Shown here one piece after another: positions 59,851 through 64,000 of a stretch of DNA of 64,000 nt. The notes beneath the pieces are model-generated. The model saw nothing but the letters and a program-made list of their open reading frames with translations. It did no database searches and was not told the DNA's origin. The translations under genes and the position numbers were made by a program. This DNA comes from Paulownia fortunei. Lineage: Eukaryota; Streptophyta; Magnoliopsida; Lamiales; Paulowniaceae. The DNA lies in assembly GCA_019321725.1 (NCBI GenBank), contig CM033109.1:24749548-24813547 (forward strand), given 5' to 3'. How positions within the stretch are numbered: position 1 is the first letter of the stretch; each line of letters opens with the position of its first letter.

Positions 59851-61339
59851 ATAAATAAAAAATAAATATAGTATAAAATAATATTATGTTCTTTTGGCTT
59901 TTGCTAATGTCAGGCATTTAAAGTAGTTTAGGAACAAGTAGAACAACCCCATCTCCCCAACAATAATTAAATAATTAAGTTTAGCTTTTGGCATGACAAA
60001 TGGAAGAACACAGAGACTCCCTGAGCTGGCAGGATTAAGCACAAATCACCCCTCATTTAATTAAACCTAAGACCATTATTTATTTATTAACATTAAAAAA
60101 AATTGTGGATTAGGGAGATAGGTGTACGGGGGGATTATTTTTAATAAACCAATGAGATTAAAAGTTTGTAGTTTTGGTATTTTAGCATTTTTTTTAAGGT
60201 ATACTTGGGACAAGTGGGGAGTGGGGCGATGTAGTGGTGTACTTCTTCCATTTGAATATTATATTTTTTATTTAATTGGATACGGAAATTTACATAATAT
60301 TTAAAAATAATAGATAATAGTTGGTGGTGTTATATCATTAGTATTAGTTTAAATGAAATGACATTTTTAGAAAAAATTATACTTAAGGAACTGAACTTTT
60401 GTTTGGACATTCCAAAAATTAGAAATAGATAAATTATTTTTTTTGGTTATTTTAGGAACTCACTTGAATCTACACTATTATTCTAGATGCGTTATAAGTA
60501 ATACATTATTTGGTGATGATATTGGAAAACTTGTATAGAGAGAGTTCTATATGTATTTCTTATTATATGATTTTTAAAAGATACAATATTTGATTCTACA
60601 ATGAAAGTTTAAAACAAAACGAGGATGTATATAGTCGATCACACTTTTACCAATCTAAATTTTAAAAAAGTTATTGTCGATCGAAAAAGAGAATAAAGGA
60701 TATTAATTAAAGAATTTACATGTAGAATAGAATTAAATCAACCACGAAATGTGAATTCACCATCCTTGTTATTTACATAAATTCTCACTTTTTTTTTTTT
60801 TTTACAATTGACATAATTTGTTACATTAGTTGTAGGGATCTTGCTAATTTTCTAAAGTTGATTTAAGGTCATGTAAACTTCAAATAAAAATGAAGGCCAA
60901 AAATTAGTAGAAAACTAGATTTAGCAATCATCATGGGCACTTCGGTTTTGCCTTTTGGGCTCTGTAACATTTCCGTTCGGTAACGAGCCACATTTTGGGC
61001 CTTAAGCCCATTGGGTTGAAGAAAAGCAACTTTGGAAGAGGAAGGCTGCTGAAACAACTAACCAGGCCCATAAGGCAATTCCAACATTTTCTCATTTGGA
61101 CATGTATAAATGAGTTTAAGTTGATGCAAAATCGCAGGCCCACAACATGAAATTCTTTGATCGATCCAGTATCCTCGGTGCATCCAGTACTATTGAATTA
61201 AGGAAGATGGATGGTGCAAGTTCGTCCAATCCAATGACCAATAATGAATCGGGTTAAAGCATTTGATCTGCAATAAAATAATTTAGTTCACGAACTTATT
61301 ACTTTACTTTTAATCTGTTGAAAATCAAATTGAGGTTAC

Positions 61340-61640
61340 GATTGAATGGTACATTCGTTTATTGATACAAAGTTGATTGATAAAAATTTATTTGAACTCG
61401 ATCATTAAACATAACAAATCAAGTTTGAAAATATTTTTTATTTAATAAAATTTGTAAATCGGCTCGAACTTAATACGATTAGTAAAATATTGATAAAATA
61501 TATGTGAAAAAGTCAAACTATACTAGAGTTCGCTCGTGTTCGATTCGATCAACTTTGATTCGATTGACAATCATTTTAAATTCAACTATATTTTTTGAAA
61601 CTCGATAAAAAATTAAAAAAAAAAACTTGAATGATAACAT
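61340..61640. repeat. Degenerate dispersed repeat with GAACTCGA motifs
   Basis: TTTGAACTCGATCATTAAAC, GGCTCGAACTTAATACG and GAGTTCGCTCGTGTTCGATT alternate across the block. A related stretch (AATCGAACTCAAATATTTTA, then CAAGTCGAGTTC) lies at 55640–55790. This motif style is common in non-autonomous plant transposon remnants. Boundaries are unclear. Confidence 0.35.
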
Positions 61641-62992
61641 ATTGAACTCAATTCGATTACGCTATCCATTTATTTAAATTCAAACAGGAGTTTGATTGGA
61701 TCCATGTTTTGAAGTTGAGATATACAAGAACTATACAATTATTATTTTTTATCATAACCTAACATGATAAAACAATATCCTACATATTAAAATGCTAAAA
61801 AAAATTATTTAAATTCAGTAATGGAAGTAGGGGCTAGGAGAGGTCTTGGTCCCCAAAACTTGGTACAACACTACACACACATGTGTGTGTAATTTATAAG
61901 TATTAGTGTTTGGTCCCTTCATCCAACTGTAATAGCTCTCATTTTTAAATTGTATCCACATAATATTTTAAATTTAATATTGTAAGGATTTTTTCGAATA
62001 AATGCTCTAATAATATTTAAAAAGGGAGGCATAAATAATGGCCTGCAAAATTCAACTTTTTTCAACCTATAAAGATTAGTGAAACATGTATATTATACAA
62101 TATTTTTATTCTCTCTTAAATTTCACCTTCATTTAAAAAAAAAATGATGAAAAAGAAAAAAAATGAAACTATTTATTTATACACTACCTTTTAAAACTAA
62201 ATAAGAGGATCAAAGATTTATTCTATAAATTGCTTAATTAACTGCTTACCCTTAGAGAAAAAACTAAAGGAAATGTTAATAAAATGCATTATAGATAAAA
62301 TTTTGTGTTATTTAAAAACATGGCTCACCACTCTAAATTTTTTTAAAGGATTACTGAAATGCTTTGAATTTTACATATATATTTTTGTACTAAAAGTAAA
62401 TATATATTATTTCTTTTGTTATTTTTATTTATCCATAAAAATCAAAATTGATTAAATCCTATTTTTGTAAAAATTGTTCAAACTTTTTTCGCTAATAATA
62501 ACAATTTGACCATCTCAATACTTCAATCTGAATCCCTCCCTAATTAATTTTGGAGGATCTTATCTTAATTGCGTCATAATACACAATATTACTTTCAAAT
62601 TCATATAAATTTGAACATTTGCAGTATAATTCGAACCCAAATTTTTATTCGATCACAAGACATAATCCCCCAATAATTAATTTTTTAGTTCAATTTAAAG
62701 TAAAACTCCACCTATTATCATCCTTAATTAATAATTAAGAAGCTCTTGGTTACAAAAAAACATGAGGATATTAAGAATTTATGGTTGTCCTAATGGGAAT
62801 TTCTATTATGAGAATCAATTTTTACAAAATACATTTAATAATACTTGCCCAAGAATAAAAACAGGCCCAAAAAAATAAAGAAAAAAGGAAAAGATATAAT
62901 ATAAAAAAGTACAAAAGGAGTTCTTGGCTTCTCGATCCTTCCTGCGGAGGCATGAAAGAACTGGTTCGGAACTCTCCCATTTATTAAATTAC

Positions 62993-63000
62993 TATAAATA
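62993..63000 (+). promoter_or_regulatory. TATA box of the SERF-like gene
   Basis: TATAAATA in ACTATAAATAATTG is an excellent plant TATA box. It is followed at the expected distance by pyrimidine-rich leader sequence beginning near 63025. Confidence 0.65.
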
Positions 63001-63297
63001 ATTGTAATCCCTCTCAGTTCTTGCTGTCCCTAAATCCTTAATCATCGTCAACAACGTCCGATTCTCTTTTCTCTGTTTTTCTTCCCAGCTATCATACTCC
63101 ATTTTTGCGTCAATAAGGTATTCTTCTTCTTTTTTGCGTTTGTGAAAAGTACTTTTATTTTTTATCGCTGCTTTTGCTTATTTTTAGCCTGTTTATAAAA
63201 TTTTATCTTTGATGTTTTGGGTGGTTTTTGGTGCCCAGGGTCTTTTTCTAGAGCTAATTGGTGTTAGATCATTCTTTGGCTGTTCGAAGAATCGAGA

Positions 63298-63998
63298 ATG
63301 ACTCATATCCTTCCGATATGCTTCTCTTCTCTGATTTTAGATCACCTTTTTTTTTTTTTTCTTTTGGTATGTTGCTAGGCTAGACACTAAATGGGGTTCC
63401 CTTAGATTCTTGGTTGTCGAGAAAATTGATGTAAAAATGGTTCTTTCTATGTTCTTGAATTATTTGCTTCTGTATCTGTAATGTGAGAAAAAGAAAAGAT
63501 GGTGCTTCTTACAATTTATTTGAGAACAAGTGAATAAATTTCAGCCTTTGATCTGGTATTTCTTTAAAGACCAAGTCTTTGAATGCAGGACTTCAGAAGT
63601 TTTGATTTAGCCTTCCTTGTGATTTGAATGGAAGTTTATGAACACAAGAATACTTTGTCAGTAGTTGATCTACCTTTTGTTTTGTGCCTTGACTCAAGCT
63701 AACGTGGTAATCAAAGAGAGCGCGATCGAGAGAGGGCTCAAGCCAGGTCTGGCAGCAAGCCCAAGAATCCAAAGGACGATGGATTGACCCCTGAACAGAG
63801 ACGAGAGAGGTCTCATATCTCATCCTTGTGTTCTTTTTCCAAGATTGATCTAATTGTACTTAGTTCTCATACTGGTATATGGTGTTTATCGACAGGGATG
63901 CGAAGGCGCTGCAAGAAAAGGCGGCAAGGAAAGCAGCACAAGCTGGAGCAGGAGGGAATGTTAATGCAGGGGTAATTAAGAATAACAAGAAGAAATAG
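63298..63998 (+). CDS. SERF/4F5-family small basic protein with an AT–AC first intron
   Basis: Exons 63298–63304 (ATGACTC), 63704–63809 and 63896–63998 total 216 nt, encoding 71 residues. The product starts MTRGNQRERDRERAQARSGS, the hallmark of the 4F5/SERF family, continues with DDGLTPEQRRERDAKALQEK and ends in a lysine-rich tail. SERF proteins are small, disordered and highly charged; animal and worm members modify protein aggregation, and the plant role is not established. The only way to join the family start (MTR) to GNQRERD is an intron from ATATCCTTCC (63305) to CTAAC (63703), the U12 AT–AC signature. The second intron (63810–63895) is a standard GT–AG intron. A leader intron from about 63119 (AAG|GTATTC) to about 63239 (GCCCAG) is likely. 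Confidence 0.9.
63305..63703 (+). other. Putative U12-type AT–AC intron
   Basis: The 5' splice site ATATCCTTCC matches the U12 consensus ATATCCTT. The branch-site candidate TGCCTTGAC (63685–63693) matches TTCCTTRAC at eight of nine positions, and its A is 11 nt from the 3' end. The 3' end is CTAAC. Splicing here yields C|GT, restoring the conserved MTRGNQ start. No in-frame GT–AG alternative exists: TAA immediately precedes the CGT codon in the genomic frame. Confidence 0.85.
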
Positions 63999-64000
63999 TT

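Larger units (their letters stand above)
59123..62940. other. AT-rich intergenic region
   Basis: No gene supported. It contains an old SINE (59590–59850), a poly-T run (60788–60804) and a degenerate repeat with GAACTCGA/TCGATTCGA-type motifs (61340–61640). Confidence 0.55.

Overview
This is nuclear DNA from a flowering plant, most likely a core eudicot. It has AT-rich intergenic DNA, spliced genes with GT–AG introns, one nuclear-type tRNA-Lys(UUU) gene, SINEs, MITE-like elements and a solo LTR, and plant-typical families (RIN4/NOI, a DYW-type PPR protein, plant RING-HC ligases). I cannot name the species from sequence alone. No bacterial, organellar or viral gene was recognised.

Layout, left to right. 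0.4–6.1 kb, minus: RNF4-like RING E3 ligase with a 3 kb intron in its 5' leader. 8.4–10.6 kb, minus: CDC45, single coding exon. 11.8–15.9 kb, minus: RIN4-like immune regulator with an apparent one-base frameshift. 15.9–21.1 kb: AT-rich gap. 21.7–24.1 kb, plus: BAP31-like ER protein. 25.3–27.4 kb, minus: DYW-type PPR protein, preceded by an 86-bp tandem repeat and then tRNA-Lys(UUU). 28.9–32.1 kb, minus: small SAM-domain protein. 33.7–43.3 kb, minus: UBA plus PUB/PUG-domain protein, with a 1.56 kb GC-rich solo LTR in one intron. 46.1–47.8 kb, plus: conserved plant protein of unknown function. 48.3–52.8 kb, minus: PIG-T subunit of GPI transamidase. 56.9–58.6 kb, minus: second RING-HC ligase. 63.0–64.0 kb, plus: SERF/4F5-like protein whose first intron looks like a U12-type AT–AC intron.

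Gene models were built by hand from frame continuity and splice sites. In every multi-exon gene the exon lengths and phases chain exactly to a stop codon, except RIN4, where one base is missing from exon 2.

The genes are housekeeping or immune functions and do not form one pathway. Their order is informative: as I recall the Arabidopsis map, the relatives lie mainly in two blocks, At3g07120–At3g07200 (RING, PIG-T, unknown gene, SAM, BAP31, RIN4-like, RING) and At3g25060–At3g25100 (PPR, RIN4, CDC45). The window therefore looks like an unfractionated version of an ancestral segment that was duplicated and then differentially lost in Arabidopsis. The most notable signals are the AT–AC intron, the RIN4 frameshift with its 24-nt membrane-anchor exon, the tandem-repeat leader of the PPR gene, and the fresh SINE and solo-LTR insertions.
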